A stretch of DNA of 64,000 nt from Methylosinus sp. PW1. GTDB taxonomy: Bacteria; Pseudomonadota; Alphaproteobacteria; Rhizobiales; Beijerinckiaceae. Position 1 is the stretch's first letter, and each line of letters starts with the position of its first letter. Location: NCBI RefSeq assembly GCF_000745215.1, contig NZ_JQNK01000008.1, positions 682,001-746,000 on the forward strand, written 5' to 3'. A program made the translations under genes and the position numbers. Below are positions 1-9,225 of the stretch, piece by piece. The notes beneath the pieces were generated by a model, which made no database searches, was not told the origin of the DNA, and was given only the letters and a program-made list of their open reading frames with translations.

Positions 1-293
1 CCGGCCGCGACCGGCAGATATTTGGTGAGATGAAAGGCGCCCAGACGCAGGCCGGGGACGCGCTCGGCGAGACGCTGGGCGGCGCGCAGGACCAGATTAT
101 CGGCGTCCGAGCCCGCGGCGGCGGCGGTGGGGCCGTCAACGGTCAACGACAGCGCTTCGCCGGGCTCGAGACGCAGGCCGTCGCCGCCGCCGGAGAAGGC
201 CACGAGGCTCTCGAGCTCGTGATAGCCGTCGGCGCGGCGGCCGAGAATGTGAAGCGTCAGATTGATCTTGGCGGGGGCGCGCGTCGCGAGCAT
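1..293 (-). CDS. ispE: 4-diphosphocytidyl-2-C-methyl-D-erythritol kinase, N-terminal part, cut by left window edge
   Basis: The minus strand from the ATG at 293-291 stays open to the window edge and encodes about 97 residues. It begins [16 protein letters not shown] and continues through [13 protein letters not shown], the N-terminal signature of the GHMP-kinase IspE. The visible part ends at LPVAAG, the start of the glycine-rich ATP-binding loop (LPVAAGLGGGSADA in the family), which lies outside the window. IspE phosphorylates CDP-methylerythritol in the cytosolic MEP pathway for isoprenoids. The frame is open upstream without another good start, and the family normally begins a few residues before APAKINL, so this ATG is preferred. 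It is a core chromosomal gene. Confidence 0.9.
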   Translation of the reverse strand, partial: MLATRAPAKINLTLHILGRRADGYHELESLVAFSGGGDGLRLEPGEALSLTVDGPTAAAAGSDADNLVLRAAQRLAERVPGLRLGAFHLTKYLPVAA

Positions 294-503
294 GAATTCC
301 GGTGTCTCGGCCTGTGGAACGGTCCGGGCGCGCCGGAAGCGGGCGACAGATGCGCCGCCCGCGCCGGACCTGTCAAGAACGCGCCGACCTCCAGCTAGAC
401 CGCCGATGCGGCCGAAATTCGGCCGCGCCCCCGCCAGCTCGATGGAGACGATGTTCTCCGAAGCGATCCTCGTTGCGCGGCTTTTGACGGCCGTTCGCCG
501 ATC

Positions 504-848
504 ATGGGACCTTTTCGGCATGGCGAAGCTTTTAATCCGCTGACGCTCAGCACGACGCAGCTCGCTGTCGCCGGCGCGAAGCTGCTCGCGAGCCCGCGCA
601 ACTACGGCGGCGTCACCGTCGTCGAAAGCTCGCTCGGCGACAACGCCAACAGCTTCATCCTGCCAGGCTATGCGCTGCTCAACGGCATGATCGCTTATAC
701 GACCAAGATCGAAGACTTGACGGTCACAGCGCAGCTCAACTGCAGGAACATCACCGATACGATCTATTATCCGACATCGAGCAACAGGACGACGATCCAG
801 ACCGGGACGCCGCGTACCTTCGTGGGCTCGCTGCGCGTGGAATTCTGA
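504..848 (+). pseudogene. C-terminal stub of a TonB-dependent (siderophore-type) receptor
   Basis: The last roughly 80 codons read like the end of an outer-membrane beta-barrel receptor: [18 protein letters not shown], then [17 protein letters not shown], and a terminal beta-strand ending LRVEF with a C-terminal phenylalanine. A complete receptor is about 700 residues, but only 115 codons fit here and ispE begins some 200 bases to the left. Signal peptide, plug and most of the barrel are missing. The first 30 or so codons (from the ATG at 504) show no receptor similarity and are probably junction sequence. It lies directly upstream of mbnP on the same strand, a position where copper-uptake receptors are often found, so it may be the relic of a metal receptor. 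Its substrate cannot be read from what remains. Confidence 0.75.
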
Positions 849-1008
849 TCGGCGTGCGTCGCGGGACGGAAGATTTGGCGCTCGCCGCAAAAAATCTTTC
901 GTCTCGACGTTCCTTTTTCGCGTCCTCGCGCGTCCTATGAAACAGGCGAGGCCCTCGAGAATTTTTGCGGCGGGCGGGACGCCCGGCCGAAAAGCGGAGG
1001 AAGTCGAG

Positions 1009-1989
1009 ATGCGGATTTTACGAAACCTCGGATTTGCGGCCATGGGGGCCGGCTATTTTTGCGGCGTTTCCGGGCCGGTTCTCGCCGCCTCCAGCGAGAC
1101 GAAGCCGGTGTCCATCTCCTTCGTGCTGATGGACGACGGCAAGGAGGTCGGCTGCGGCGCGCCGCTCGCCAATCTGGGGACGGGCCATCTGTCCGCCAAG
1201 CTCCATGAAGCGCGCCTCTACGTGTATGGCTTCAAGCTGATCGACGCCAAGGGCAAGCGCACGCCGGTGGCGCTGGAGCAGAGCGAATGGCAATATGGCG
1301 ACGTCGCTCTGCTCGATTTCAAAGATGCGCGCGGCGGCAATAATCCGTGCACGCCGGGCAATCCGGCCAAGAACACGACGATCGTCGGCAAAGCGCCGGC
1401 GGGCGCCTATGTGGGCCTCGAATTCTCGGTCGGCGCCCCAGTGGAGACGATCATCGACGGCAAGCCCGTTTCGATCAATCATTCCAATGTCGAGACCGCG
1501 CCCGCGCCGCTCGATGTGGTCGGCATGGCGTGGAACTGGCAGGCCGGCCGCCGCTTCGTGACTTTCGAGTTCGATCCGGCGACGCCTGTCGTCAAGGCCG
1601 ACGGCTCCAAGGCGCGGACGTGGATGGTGCATATCGGCTCCACCGCCTGCAAGGGCAATCCGGCGACCGGCGAGATCGTCGCTTGCGCGCATGAGAACCG
1701 CTTCACTGCGGCGCTCGATCGCTTCGATCCCAGGACGCAGCGCGTCGAGCTCGATTTGAGTCGTCTGCTCGAAAGCTCCGACATCGCCGCCGACAAGGGT
1801 GGGGCGGTCGGCTGCATGAGCGCGCTCGACGATCCCGAATGTTCTGCCATTTTCGCCGCGCTCGGCCTCAATCTCGGCGACAGCGCGGCGGGCGCCGGCG
1901 ACGCCGGCAAGCAGACCAAGCCCGGCGTCTCGCCGATTTTCAAGGCCGGCGCGACGACGCCGGCGAAAGTCGTGGGCGCCAAGCAATGA
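1009..1989 (+). CDS. mbnP: MbnP-like periplasmic metal-binding protein (metallo-mystery pair, four-Cys type)
   Basis: 326 residues from the ATG at 1009, preceded by GGAGG at 996-1000. A longer frame from 937 is open but lacks a ribosome site. The N-terminus is a Sec signal peptide ([21 protein letters not shown]). The mature part carries the spaced cysteines typical of the MbnP/metallo-mystery-pair family: [27 protein letters not shown] and [11 protein letters not shown]. In methanobactin clusters MbnP works with the dihaem enzyme MbnH, which oxidises a buried tryptophan of MbnP to kynurenine to make a copper site; that is family knowledge. The mbnH start overlaps its stop (ATGA at 1986-1989), so the two are translationally coupled. 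No mbnA, mbnB or mbnC is seen nearby. The tail after about residue 285 is Ala/Gly/Lys rich. Confidence 0.85.
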   Translation: MRILRNLGFAAMGAGYFCGVSGPVLAASSETKPVSISFVLMDDGKEVGCGAPLANLGTGHLSAKLHEARLYVYGFKLIDAKGKRTPVALEQSEWQYGDVALLDFKDARGGNNPCTPGNPAKNTTIVGKAPAGAYVGLEFSVGAPVETIIDGKPVSINHSNVETAPAPLDVVGMAWNWQAGRRFVTFEFDPATPVVKADGSKARTWMVHIGSTACKGNPATGEIVACAHENRFTAALDRFDPRTQRVELDLSRLLESSDIAADKGGAVGCMSALDDPECSAIFAALGLNLGDSAAGAGDAGKQTKPGVSPIFKAGATTPAKVVGAKQ

Positions 1990-3134
1990 GGCGGGCGGCG
2001 CTCTTCGGATTGACGCTCACCGTCGCGACGGCTTGCGCCGCGACGGCAGAGCCGACGGAATGGAAATGGGAGCTTCCCAAATATGTTCCGCCGCCGCGCG
2101 TGCCTGCCGACAATCCCATGTCGGAGGAGAAGTTTCAGCTCGGGCGGCGCTTGTTCTTCGACAAGCGCGTTTCCGGCAATGCGACCGTCTCCTGCTCCTC
2201 CTGTCATTTGCAGGAGCGCGCCTTCACCGACGGGCGCGTCGTCAGCGTCGGCTCCACGGGCGAGAAGACGCCGCGCAATGCGCCGTCGATCGTCAATTCC
2301 GGCTGGCATGCGACGCTCACCTGGGCCAATCCGGCGCTGGTGACGCTCGAGCGCCAGATGGAAAATCCGCTCTATGGCGAGCGGCCGATCGAGATGGGCG
2401 TCAATGACGCCAATAAGGCGGAGATCGTCGCGCGCTTCCGTAATGACGTGGACTATAAGAAATGGTTCGCCGCCGCTTTTCCGGAGAAGAAGCCGGCCGA
2501 GCAGATCTCCTTCGAGACGATCATCAAGGCGATCTCGGCTTTCCAGCGCGGCGTTGTTTCCTTCGACAGCCGTTATGATCAATATCTGCAAGGCAAGATC
2601 AAGCTGACCGAGGCGGAGCAGCGTGGGCATGATCTCTATTTCGGCGAGAAGGCGGAATGTCATCACTGCCATGGCAGCGTCAATCTCGACGATCAATTCG
2701 TGCACGCCAAGACGCGCGAGGCGGAGACGCCGTTCCACAACACCGGGCTCTACGACATCAACGGAAAGGGCGCCTATCCAGAGCCCAATCACGGCCTCTA
2801 CGACATTACGCAAGATCCGGACGATATGGGCAAGTTCCGCGCGCCGGGACTGCGCAACATAGCGGTGACAGGCCCCTATATGCATGACGGAACGGTCGCG
2901 ACGCTCGAGGAGGTCATCGATATCTATGCGCGCGGCGGGCGGAAGATCGCGAGCGGCCCAAACGCCGGCGACGGCGCGGCCAGTCCGTTGAAGAGCCCGC
3001 TGATCGTGAAGGTCGATCTGACGCCGCAGGAGAAGGCCGATCTGCTGGCGTTTCTGAAGGCGTTGACCGACGAGACGCTGCTCACCTCGCCGCGCTTCGC
3101 CGATCCGTGGAAGACGCAGGCCGCGGGGAAATAG
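1986..3134 (+). CDS. mbnH: MbnH-like dihaem cytochrome c peroxidase-family enzyme
   Basis: 382 residues starting at the ATG that overlaps the mbnP stop. Signal peptide ([20 protein letters not shown]), then EWKWELP. Two CXXCH haem-c sites are visible: CSSCH near residue 72 and CHHCH near residue 222. The conserved GEKTPRNAPSIVN, FRAPGLRNIAVTGPYMHDG and ADLLAFLKALT segments are those of the BthA/MbnH branch of the bacterial dihaem peroxidase superfamily. By family knowledge it is periplasmic and oxidises a tryptophan of its partner MbnP. The frame opens earlier (1839) inside mbnP, but only the 1986 start gives a signal peptide. Confidence 0.88.
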   Translation: MRRAALFGLTLTVATACAATAEPTEWKWELPKYVPPPRVPADNPMSEEKFQLGRRLFFDKRVSGNATVSCSSCHLQERAFTDGRVVSVGSTGEKTPRNAPSIVNSGWHATLTWANPALVTLERQMENPLYGERPIEMGVNDANKAEIVARFRNDVDYKKWFAAAFPEKKPAEQISFETIIKAISAFQRGVVSFDSRYDQYLQGKIKLTEAEQRGHDLYFGEKAECHHCHGSVNLDDQFVHAKTREAETPFHNTGLYDINGKGAYPEPNHGLYDITQDPDDMGKFRAPGLRNIAVTGPYMHDGTVATLEEVIDIYARGGRKIASGPNAGDGAASPLKSPLIVKVDLTPQEKADLLAFLKALTDETLLTSPRFADPWKTQAAGK

Positions 3135-3414
3135 CCACACAGACGAGCAATATTACCTATTCTGTTGTATGCATTGTGAGCGTATCGCTTCTATACGCAT
3201 AGAAATTATAGATGGCGTCGTTATGTATTTTGCTTGTCTGAAGTTATTTTTATTATATATTCCTTGTTCATTGGCGTGCGAGGCGGTAGAGCAGGGCGCA
3301 AGCTCCGGCGGCGAGGAAGCTCGTCTCGGAGAACGATGAGAGATTGCTCGTCGAGCGCCGCGTCCAACTGCCGGAAGCGTCGTCGCATTCACCGAAACGT
3401 CCATAGCGACATTC
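3135..3414. other. AT-rich intergenic stretch
   Basis: No gene is supported. The first 140 bases are much more AT-rich than the surroundings. A short inverted repeat, GCGTAT / ATACGC with a 7-base spacer, lies around 3179-3197. It may hold the mbnPH terminator and the promoter of the next gene, but no clear terminator stem or -35/-10 pair was found. Confidence 0.4.
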
Positions 3415-3801
3415 ATGCAAGCAGATTTCGACATGACCAATATTGCTCGAGATATGGATTCTAACGACGTCGACCCGGCGCGCGCCGCCGATGCTCGCGG
3501 CCTGATCGATGCGCTTCGACCCTGCTTGCCTCTCATGGCGCATCCGCGAGGACGATCGCTGGCTCTGTCGATCGCGGCCGCGCGGCGTCGCGGCTCGGAC
3601 CGGCGATGCACGGTGACCAATGTTTTCGACGCCGGCGACGCCTTCGGCCTCATGTGCCAAATCGAGGTCGGCGGCGGCGCCGCTCCCGCGATCTTCGTGG
3701 CGCCGATCGCCGAACTCGCATTCGGACGGCATCCGATCGCGCGTGCGGTCGCCGATTATCGACGCCGCCGCGCGCGAGCGCATGTCGCCGCATCCTCGTG
3801 A
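3415..3801 (+). CDS. hypothetical protein, 128 residues
   Basis: Not assigned to a family. The first half is Ala/Arg/Asp rich. The second half looks like a small folded domain: CTVTNVFDAGDAFGLMCQIE, then IFVAPIAELAFGRHPIARAV, then a basic tail (YRRRRARAHV). The start may be the ATG at 3433 (MTNIARDMD) instead of 3415. It converges on the histidine kinase gene, whose stop lies 37 bases further. The amino-acid pattern of the second half is not what a random high-GC frame gives, which is why it is listed, but a spurious frame cannot be excluded. Confidence 0.5.
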   Translation: MQADFDMTNIARDMDSNDVDPARAADARGLIDALRPCLPLMAHPRGRSLALSIAAARRRGSDRRCTVTNVFDAGDAFGLMCQIEVGGGAAPAIFVAPIAELAFGRHPIARAVADYRRRRARAHVAASS

Positions 3802-3838
3802 TGTTCGTCAGCGGACTTTCGCAACCGCGCATTTCGCG

Positions 3839-5203
3839 TCATGACGCTCCGCGATCCGGCAGCGCGAGGCCGAATGTCGCGCCGCCGCCCGGCGTCTCGA
3901 TGACAAAGACGCTGCCGCCTTGCTTTTCCGAGAGCTCCTTGACGATGGAGAGGCCGAGGCCGGCTCCGCGCGTCGTCTCGGTCCTGCGCCAGAAGGGCTC
4001 GAAGACCAGTTCCCGCTCGCTCGCCGCGACCCCTTCGCCATGGTCGGCGACCTCCAGGCTGGCGCCGGCGCGCACGCGAAGCTCGATGGTTCCGCCGACG
4101 GGTTCCGCGCGCAGGGCGTTATTGATGAGATTGGACAGCATGCATTCGAGCGCTTGCCGATTGGCGCGCACGATCACCGGCGTCGCCGGGGGATCGAAGG
4201 CGATCGCCCGCCCATTGTCGACGATCAATGGCAGATAATCGGCGATCATATGGCGGGCGAGCGCGCCGAGATCTATGTCCTCGGCGAGGAGATCTCCACG
4301 CTCCGCCCCACGGGCGAGAACCAGCAATTGCTCGACGATGGACTGCATGCGCCGAATGTCGCGGGCGAGATCGCCGAGAAAGCCCGGCTCGCTCGGCGCA
4401 TCGAGACGCGCGCGCAGAATCGCGATCGGCGTGAGCAGCTCATGCGCGGCGTTGGCCGTGAAGCGCCGCTGCTGCTTGGCGCCGTCCTCGAGCCGCGCCA
4501 GAGCGGCGTTGAGCGCGCCGAGAAACGGCGCGATCTCCTTGGGCGCCTTGGAGCCGTCTATGCGCTGATCGACCGATTTGAAATCGATGCCCGCGAGCTG
4601 CTCCTTCGCTTTGTAGAGCGGCGTGAGCCCGAAGCGCGTCACCAGCCAGGAGATGAGAATGGCCGACACGACGAAGGGCAGGAAAGGAATGATCTGCGTC
4701 CTATCCGCCAGCATGCGCATCACGGCGCCGAGATCGTCCCAATGCAGCGTGTAGCCATAGATCGCCACCCGATAGGGCGGCTTGGCCTCCCGTAAGACGC
4801 CGCGCGCGTCGGGGTCGGGATCATTCGGAAGCCGGAAATAATTGCGGATGGCGATGATTCCGCCGCCGCTCGGCAAAACGCGCGCGAGCGCCTCCGATGA
4901 GCCGGCGAGCGCGGCGCCGTTGCGGCTGTCGATGATCGCGAAACGGAAATTGGGATTGCGAGCCTGATAGGCGCGCAGCGCTGGCGTCGCCTCTATATGG
5001 GCGGAGCCGTCCGCGTCTTTCACCAGCGCCGCGTCGACCACCTCGATGGCCCGAAACTCCGCCCAATAATTGACGGAGTCGGTCACTGCGAGCCCCATAT
5101 AAGTGGCGAGGATCGCCGTGACCGGCCAGATGAGAAAATAGGTGAGCAGCTCGATCGCGGTGATGCCGATGACGAAGCGCGTGAGCAGCGAGGGGCTTCT
5201 CAT
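3839..5203 (-). CDS. two-component sensor histidine kinase (OmpR partner type)
   Basis: 454 residues. A first membrane helix near residues 8-30 (FVIGITAIELLTYFLIWPV) and a second near 180-200 (FLPFVVSAILISWLV) flank a periplasmic sensor loop of about 150 residues. The cytoplasmic core has the H-box AANAAHELLTPIAILRARL near residue 250, N-box NLINNALRAEP, G1 VADHGEGV and G2 GAGLGLSIVKELS. All catalytic motifs look intact. It is translated after the response regulator with an ATGA overlap (5200-5203). The pair points away from the TonB receptor operon at 6137, so that operon is a likely target. The signal is unknown; neighbouring uptake genes suggest a metal or siderophore cue. Confidence 0.92.
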   Translation of the reverse strand: MRSPSLLTRFVIGITAIELLTYFLIWPVTAILATYMGLAVTDSVNYWAEFRAIEVVDAALVKDADGSAHIEATPALRAYQARNPNFRFAIIDSRNGAALAGSSEALARVLPSGGGIIAIRNYFRLPNDPDPDARGVLREAKPPYRVAIYGYTLHWDDLGAVMRMLADRTQIIPFLPFVVSAILISWLVTRFGLTPLYKAKEQLAGIDFKSVDQRIDGSKAPKEIAPFLGALNAALARLEDGAKQQRRFTANAAHELLTPIAILRARLDAPSEPGFLGDLARDIRRMQSIVEQLLVLARGAERGDLLAEDIDLGALARHMIADYLPLIVDNGRAIAFDPPATPVIVRANRQALECMLSNLINNALRAEPVGGTIELRVRAGASLEVADHGEGVAASERELVFEPFWRRTETTRGAGLGLSIVKELSEKQGGSVFVIETPGGGATFGLALPDRGAS

Positions 5204-5880
5204 TTCTTTTTGCGCTCCGTCAGCAGATAGCCGACGTCGCGCGCCGTGTGGATCTCGACGCCCGCGTCGAGATCGAGCAGCCGGCGTCGCAGGCGCGAAA
5301 CCAGCATGCTGAGCGCGGTTGCTTGCACATCGTCCGCAAAACCGTAGATTTCCGCGAGCAGCCGATCGCGCAGCACGGCGCGCCCGGTGTTGAGCAGCAG
5401 AGTGTCCAGCAGAGCGCGCTCGCGCTTATGAAACAGAACCAGCGCGCCATCGACGCTGATGTCGCGCGTATCGGGATGAAAGACGATCTTGCCGATCGCG
5501 ATCGGCGGCGTCGCCTCGCCGCCCGGCCGCCGCAGGCAGGCGCGCACGCGTGCGATCAGCTCATTGGCGTCGAAGGGCTTGGTCACATAATCATCGGCGC
5601 CGGCGTCGAGCCCTTCGATCCGATCCTCGACGGCGTTGCGCGCGGTCAGCATCACGATGCGGATCGATGGCTGCGCGCGACGAATCTCCGGCAATATGGA
5701 GATCGCGTCGCCGTCCGGAAGACGACGGTCGAGCAGCACCAGCGAATATTTGTGCTGCCGCAGCGCCTCCATCGTCTCGTCCAGCGAGCCGACGCGATCG
5801 GCGACGAAGCCCGATCGCGCGAGCTTCCCCGCGACGAGCTTCGCCATCTCCGGCTCGTCCTCCACCATCAGAACCCGCAT
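5200..5880 (-). CDS. OmpR/PhoB-family response regulator
   Basis: About 226 residues from MRVLMVEDEPEMAKLV, the normal start of this family; the frame opens 11 codons earlier at 5913 but that extension looks non-native. Receiver domain: acidic pocket EDE near the start, phospho-acceptor Asp in VLLDRRLPDGD near residue 50, TARNAVEDRIEGLDAGADDYVTKPF with the conserved Lys. The C-terminal winged helix holds LLDTLLLNTGRAVLRDRLL and the recognition region TALSMLVSRLRRRL. It acts as a cytoplasmic DNA-binding partner of the kinase encoded immediately downstream. Confidence 0.92.
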   Translation of the reverse strand: MRVLMVEDEPEMAKLVAGKLARSGFVADRVGSLDETMEALRQHKYSLVLLDRRLPDGDAISILPEIRRAQPSIRIVMLTARNAVEDRIEGLDAGADDYVTKPFDANELIARVRACLRRPGGEATPPIAIGKIVFHPDTRDISVDGALVLFHKRERALLDTLLLNTGRAVLRDRLLAEIYGFADDVQATALSMLVSRLRRRLLDLDAGVEIHTARDVGYLLTERKKK

Positions 5881-6136
5881 CTTCCGGCGCCGCCTCGCGT
5901 CAATCGGGAGCAATGATTATCACGGCCAATTGCGGCGGTGGCAAGCGGACGTGAACGTGACTGTTGCGTCGGCGCCACAGTCCACGAAAAGCCATGGAGG
6001 CGGCGCTCACGTTACATTCGGGTTAAGTGGCGCCCTTAGAGCGCTGCTCAGAGGGTTGGAGGCTGGCGGGCCTCGCTCCCCTGTCGGACGCTACGACATC
6101 CACGCCGTCGAGAGAGCGGCGATAAGGAGGCCACAA
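5881..6136. promoter_or_regulatory. divergent promoter region between the two-component genes and the TonB receptor
   Basis: 256 bases between divergent genes. Two GTTA direct repeats one helical turn apart (6011-6014 and 6022-6025) resemble the layout of OmpR-family operators. A GTGAACGTGA element (5951-5960) and a roughly inverted CTCACGTTAC (6007-6016) face each other. AAGGAGG at 6124-6130 is the receptor's ribosome site. Which promoter is bound by the neighbouring regulator is inference only. Confidence 0.4.
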
Positions 6137-8359
6137 ATGAATCGTCGTTTTTCCCTGCGATCGGTCAGCGCGCTCGCCCTCGTCGTGGCCGGCCTGCCCG
6201 GCGCCGCCGCGCAAGAGGCGCTGCCGCCCATCTCCATCGCTGCGGATGAGCGCCGCCCTGCCGCCGCAAAGACCGCCACGGATGTCGAGCACACCACCGC
6301 GGGACCGGTGCGCGGCTATCAGGCGCTGACCGCGCGCATCGCGCGCATGGCCACGCCGCTGAAGGAGCTGCCGCTTTCCGTTGTCGTCGTCCCGCGCAAG
6401 CTGATCGACGATCAAAACGCCATCTCGCAGTCCGAGCTCTTCCACAACATCTCCGGCCTCACGCCGCTCGATCCGCGCTTTCCCGGCGGGCTCGGCGTCA
6501 AGCTGCGCGGAATGGACGCGGAGCGCTACATCGACGGATTGCCGAATTATGGCTCGCTCGGCGAGCGCGATCTGCTCGTCAATGTCGAGCGGGTCGAGGT
6601 TTTGAAGGGTCCCGCCAATATATTGTTCCAAGGCGGGTCGAGCCCGATCGGAGGCGTGGTCAACATCGTGTCGAAGCTCCCCACACCGGATCGGTTCGCG
6701 GAAGTGGGCGTGCGCGCCGGCGGCTATCGCTTCGGCAGTCCTTATCTCGACATCAATCAGCCGCTCAATGAATCGAAGACGCTGCTGTTCCGCTTCGCCG
6801 GCCAGTTCGAGACATCGCAATCGATTGTCGACACGATCCGCCGCCAGAGCTACACGCTCGATCCGACGCTGACCATCACCAATAACGCGGGAACCTCGCT
6901 CACGCTGCAAGGCCATATCGCGCGGCGCGAGCAGCAGGATTATCCCGGCTTGCCGGCGGTCGGCTCTGTCGATCGCTCATTCTATTCCATTCGCCGCACG
7001 GCCTTCCTCGCCAACCCTGGCCTTCCCGTCACCTCCACGGAATCGCAGTCGGTGACGGCGCGCTTCGATCACGCCTTCGACGATACATTCTCCACTTTCA
7101 CCACGGCGCGCTACTCGGTCACGAAAATTCACGAGCCGTCGCAGCTCCTCTTCGGCAATGAGCCGACCACGTACGACTTTGGTCCCTACGGCGTCTATGG
7201 CGGCCCATCGCAATTCTATGTGGCGAACGACATTCTCGATCAGAAGCTGACCGAATTCTCGATCAGCTCCAATTTCGTCGCGAAATTCGACTATGGCCCG
7301 ACCCGCAATCGTCTGCTCGTGGGCGGCGATTTCAATCGCGTCGTCGATCACGGAATCATGGCGGGCAATAATGCGACAGGCGCCGATCCCTTCTTCGGAT
7401 TCCCGCAGCTGATCGACTTTCGCGCGCCCTATTTTCCGGCCTTTCGGTTGCCGGTCGAAGGAGCGGCGGACACGGTGGTGTTCACGAAGATCGCCAATAG
7501 CTATCAGAACGCCGGAGCGAGCGTCCAATTGCAGTCGACGATCTTCGATCGCTTGCATTTCCTCGGCGCTCTGCGCGTCGCCACGGTCGATATCCACTTC
7601 ACTGAAAATGCGGTCACGCCGCCGACCCACTATGACGCGAGCGCGACGCGCGTGCTGCCGCGCGTCGGCGCGACCTATGATGTGACCGACTGGCTCTCCG
7701 TCTATGGGAGCTATTCTGAAGGCTTGCGCGGGGTCAGCTATTTCGCGGGCGCCAATAATGCGCCGCCCAAACCCGAAGGATCGCGACAGCTCGAAGGCGG
7801 CGTGAAGCTCGACGGTCCGTTCGGCCTCTCGGGCACGCTGGCTTATTTCGATCTCACGCGCACCAATGTTCCGACAGCCGTGTCCGGCTCCCTCACTCAG
7901 AGGCAGACCGGCGAGCAGAACTCGCATGGATTCGAGGCCGACCTCGTCTGGCAGCCGACGCCAAATCTCTCTTTCCTCGGCAGCTACGCCCATATCGACG
8001 CCAAGGTCACCAGCGATGAGAACACGCAATATATGAACGCGCGCCTCGTCGGGACGCCCAGCGACTCCGGCCGTTTCTGGGGCCATTACGCCTTCGATGG
8101 CGAGCTGCAGGGCTGGTCCTTCGGCGCCGGCTTCTACGCCGCCTCATCCTCGCGCGTCGAGCTCGGCCGCACATGGACGACGCCGGGCTACATCACATTC
8201 GACGCCGATCTCGCTTACAAGCACGAGAATTTCATCTTCTCGATCGCCGCCAAAAATCTCGGCGATCGGCGCTATTACATCCAATATCCCTATCTCTCCG
8301 GGCGCGTCGCGCCGGGGGAGGGACGCACATTCTTCGCCACCGTTTCCGTCAAAATGTAG
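6137..8359 (+). CDS. TonB-dependent outer-membrane siderophore receptor
   Basis: 740 residues from the ATG at 6137 behind AAGGAGG; the frame is open further upstream but only this start gives a signal peptide (MNRRFSLRSVSALALVV..AAAQ). The plug domain follows: LKELPLSVVVVPRKLIDDQN, LRGMDAERYIDGLPNYG, VERVEVLKGPANILFQGG and GGVVNIVSKLP, all typical of FhuA/FecA-like siderophore receptors. A 22-strand barrel then ends SIAAKNLGDRRYYIQYPY..TFFATVSVKM. No N-terminal secretin-like signalling domain is evident, so it is probably not a transducer. Substrate unknown. The Tat-exported DJ-1 protein follows 9 bases later, suggesting an operon controlled by the divergent two-component system. Confidence 0.92.
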   Translation: MNRRFSLRSVSALALVVAGLPGAAAQEALPPISIAADERRPAAAKTATDVEHTTAGPVRGYQALTARIARMATPLKELPLSVVVVPRKLIDDQNAISQSELFHNISGLTPLDPRFPGGLGVKLRGMDAERYIDGLPNYGSLGERDLLVNVERVEVLKGPANILFQGGSSPIGGVVNIVSKLPTPDRFAEVGVRAGGYRFGSPYLDINQPLNESKTLLFRFAGQFETSQSIVDTIRRQSYTLDPTLTITNNAGTSLTLQGHIARREQQDYPGLPAVGSVDRSFYSIRRTAFLANPGLPVTSTESQSVTARFDHAFDDTFSTFTTARYSVTKIHEPSQLLFGNEPTTYDFGPYGVYGGPSQFYVANDILDQKLTEFSISSNFVAKFDYGPTRNRLLVGGDFNRVVDHGIMAGNNATGADPFFGFPQLIDFRAPYFPAFRLPVEGAADTVVFTKIANSYQNAGASVQLQSTIFDRLHFLGALRVATVDIHFTENAVTPPTHYDASATRVLPRVGATYDVTDWLSVYGSYSEGLRGVSYFAGANNAPPKPEGSRQLEGGVKLDGPFGLSGTLAYFDLTRTNVPTAVSGSLTQRQTGEQNSHGFEADLVWQPTPNLSFLGSYAHIDAKVTSDENTQYMNARLVGTPSDSGRFWGHYAFDGELQGWSFGAGFYAASSSRVELGRTWTTPGYITFDADLAYKHENFIFSIAAKNLGDRRYYIQYPYLSGRVAPGEGRTFFATVSVKM

Positions 8360-8368
8360 GAGGGTCCA

Positions 8369-9202
8369 TTGGACACGCTCGATCGCCGCCGTTTCGGCGA
8401 AGCCTTGGCCGCATTCACCGCGCTCGTCGCTGGCGGCGCGCTCGATGCGCGCGCGGCTCAGAAGGTCACGGCCGATCACGATATGTCGAACATGCCGGCC
8501 TCGTGGTCCGGCAATGAGAAGATCGGCTTTCTGATCTATCCCGAGTTCACCGCGCTCGACATGATCGGCCCGCATTACATGCTCACCGGGCTGATGGGCG
8601 CGACGGCTTTCGTGATCGCAAAGAGCAAGACGCCGGTCGTCAGCGATACGGGATTGACGATTACGCCGGATGCGAGCTTCGTCGATGCGCCGGTCGATCT
8701 CGATATTCTCTGCGTGCCCGGCGGCGCCTCCGGCACGCTCGCCGCCATGCAGGACGAGGCGACGTTGCGCTTCATCAAAAGCCGCGGCGCGCGCGCGAAA
8801 TATGTCACATCGGTCTGCACGGGCTCGCTTCTGCTCGGCGCCGCTGGCTTGCTCGACGGCTATCGCGCGACGTCGCACTGGTCGACGAAGCCGCTGCTGC
8901 CGATCTTCGGCGCGACGCCGACGCCCGGCCGTTTCGTGCGTGATCGCAATCGCATCACCGCGGAGGGCGTGACGGCGGGCCTCGATTTCGCCCTGGCTCT
9001 GGTCGGCGAATTGCGCGACCGCACTTACGCCGAGGGCGTGCAGCTCATCGCGCAATATGCGCCGGAGCCGCCTTTCGACGCCGGCCAGCCGGAGCGGGCT
9101 CCGGCGGCGGTCAAAGCGATGATGGAGCAAATGCTCGCCGGCTTCCGGCTCTCCGCCGACAAGGTCGGCCGAGACGCTTTCGCGAAATCGAAGCTGCTCT
9201 GA
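8369..9202 (+). CDS. Tat-exported DJ-1/PfpI (GATase1-like) family protein
   Basis: 277 residues from a TTG at 8369 with AGGAGGG at 8358-8364. The N-terminus DRRRFGEALAAFTALVAGG is a twin-arginine signal. The DJ-1/PfpI fold follows: KIGFLIYPEFTALDMIGP, LDILCVPGG, and the nucleophile elbow VTSVCTGSLLLGAAGLLDG with the conserved Cys, then ATSHWSTKPLL. This arrangement matches the isonitrile hydratase-like branch (InhA/ThiJ) more than chaperone DJ-1. Periplasmic location beside a siderophore receptor suggests processing of a chelator or a bound ligand; that is inference. Stop at 9200-9202. Confidence 0.85.
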   Translation: MDTLDRRRFGEALAAFTALVAGGALDARAAQKVTADHDMSNMPASWSGNEKIGFLIYPEFTALDMIGPHYMLTGLMGATAFVIAKSKTPVVSDTGLTITPDASFVDAPVDLDILCVPGGASGTLAAMQDEATLRFIKSRGARAKYVTSVCTGSLLLGAAGLLDGYRATSHWSTKPLLPIFGATPTPGRFVRDRNRITAEGVTAGLDFALALVGELRDRTYAEGVQLIAQYAPEPPFDAGQPERAPAAVKAMMEQMLAGFRLSADKVGRDAFAKSKLL

Positions 9203-9225
9203 GGTCGAGGCCCGACGCGCCGCGC

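Noticed and set aside
849..1008. Possible methanobactin precursor (mbnA) upstream of mbnP
   Set aside because: No short frame with the paired-cysteine core peptide typical of MbnA was found on either strand.
1479..3140. 553-codon minus-strand open frame over mbnP/mbnH
   Set aside because: Antisense to two genes with clear signal peptides, cysteine and haem motifs.
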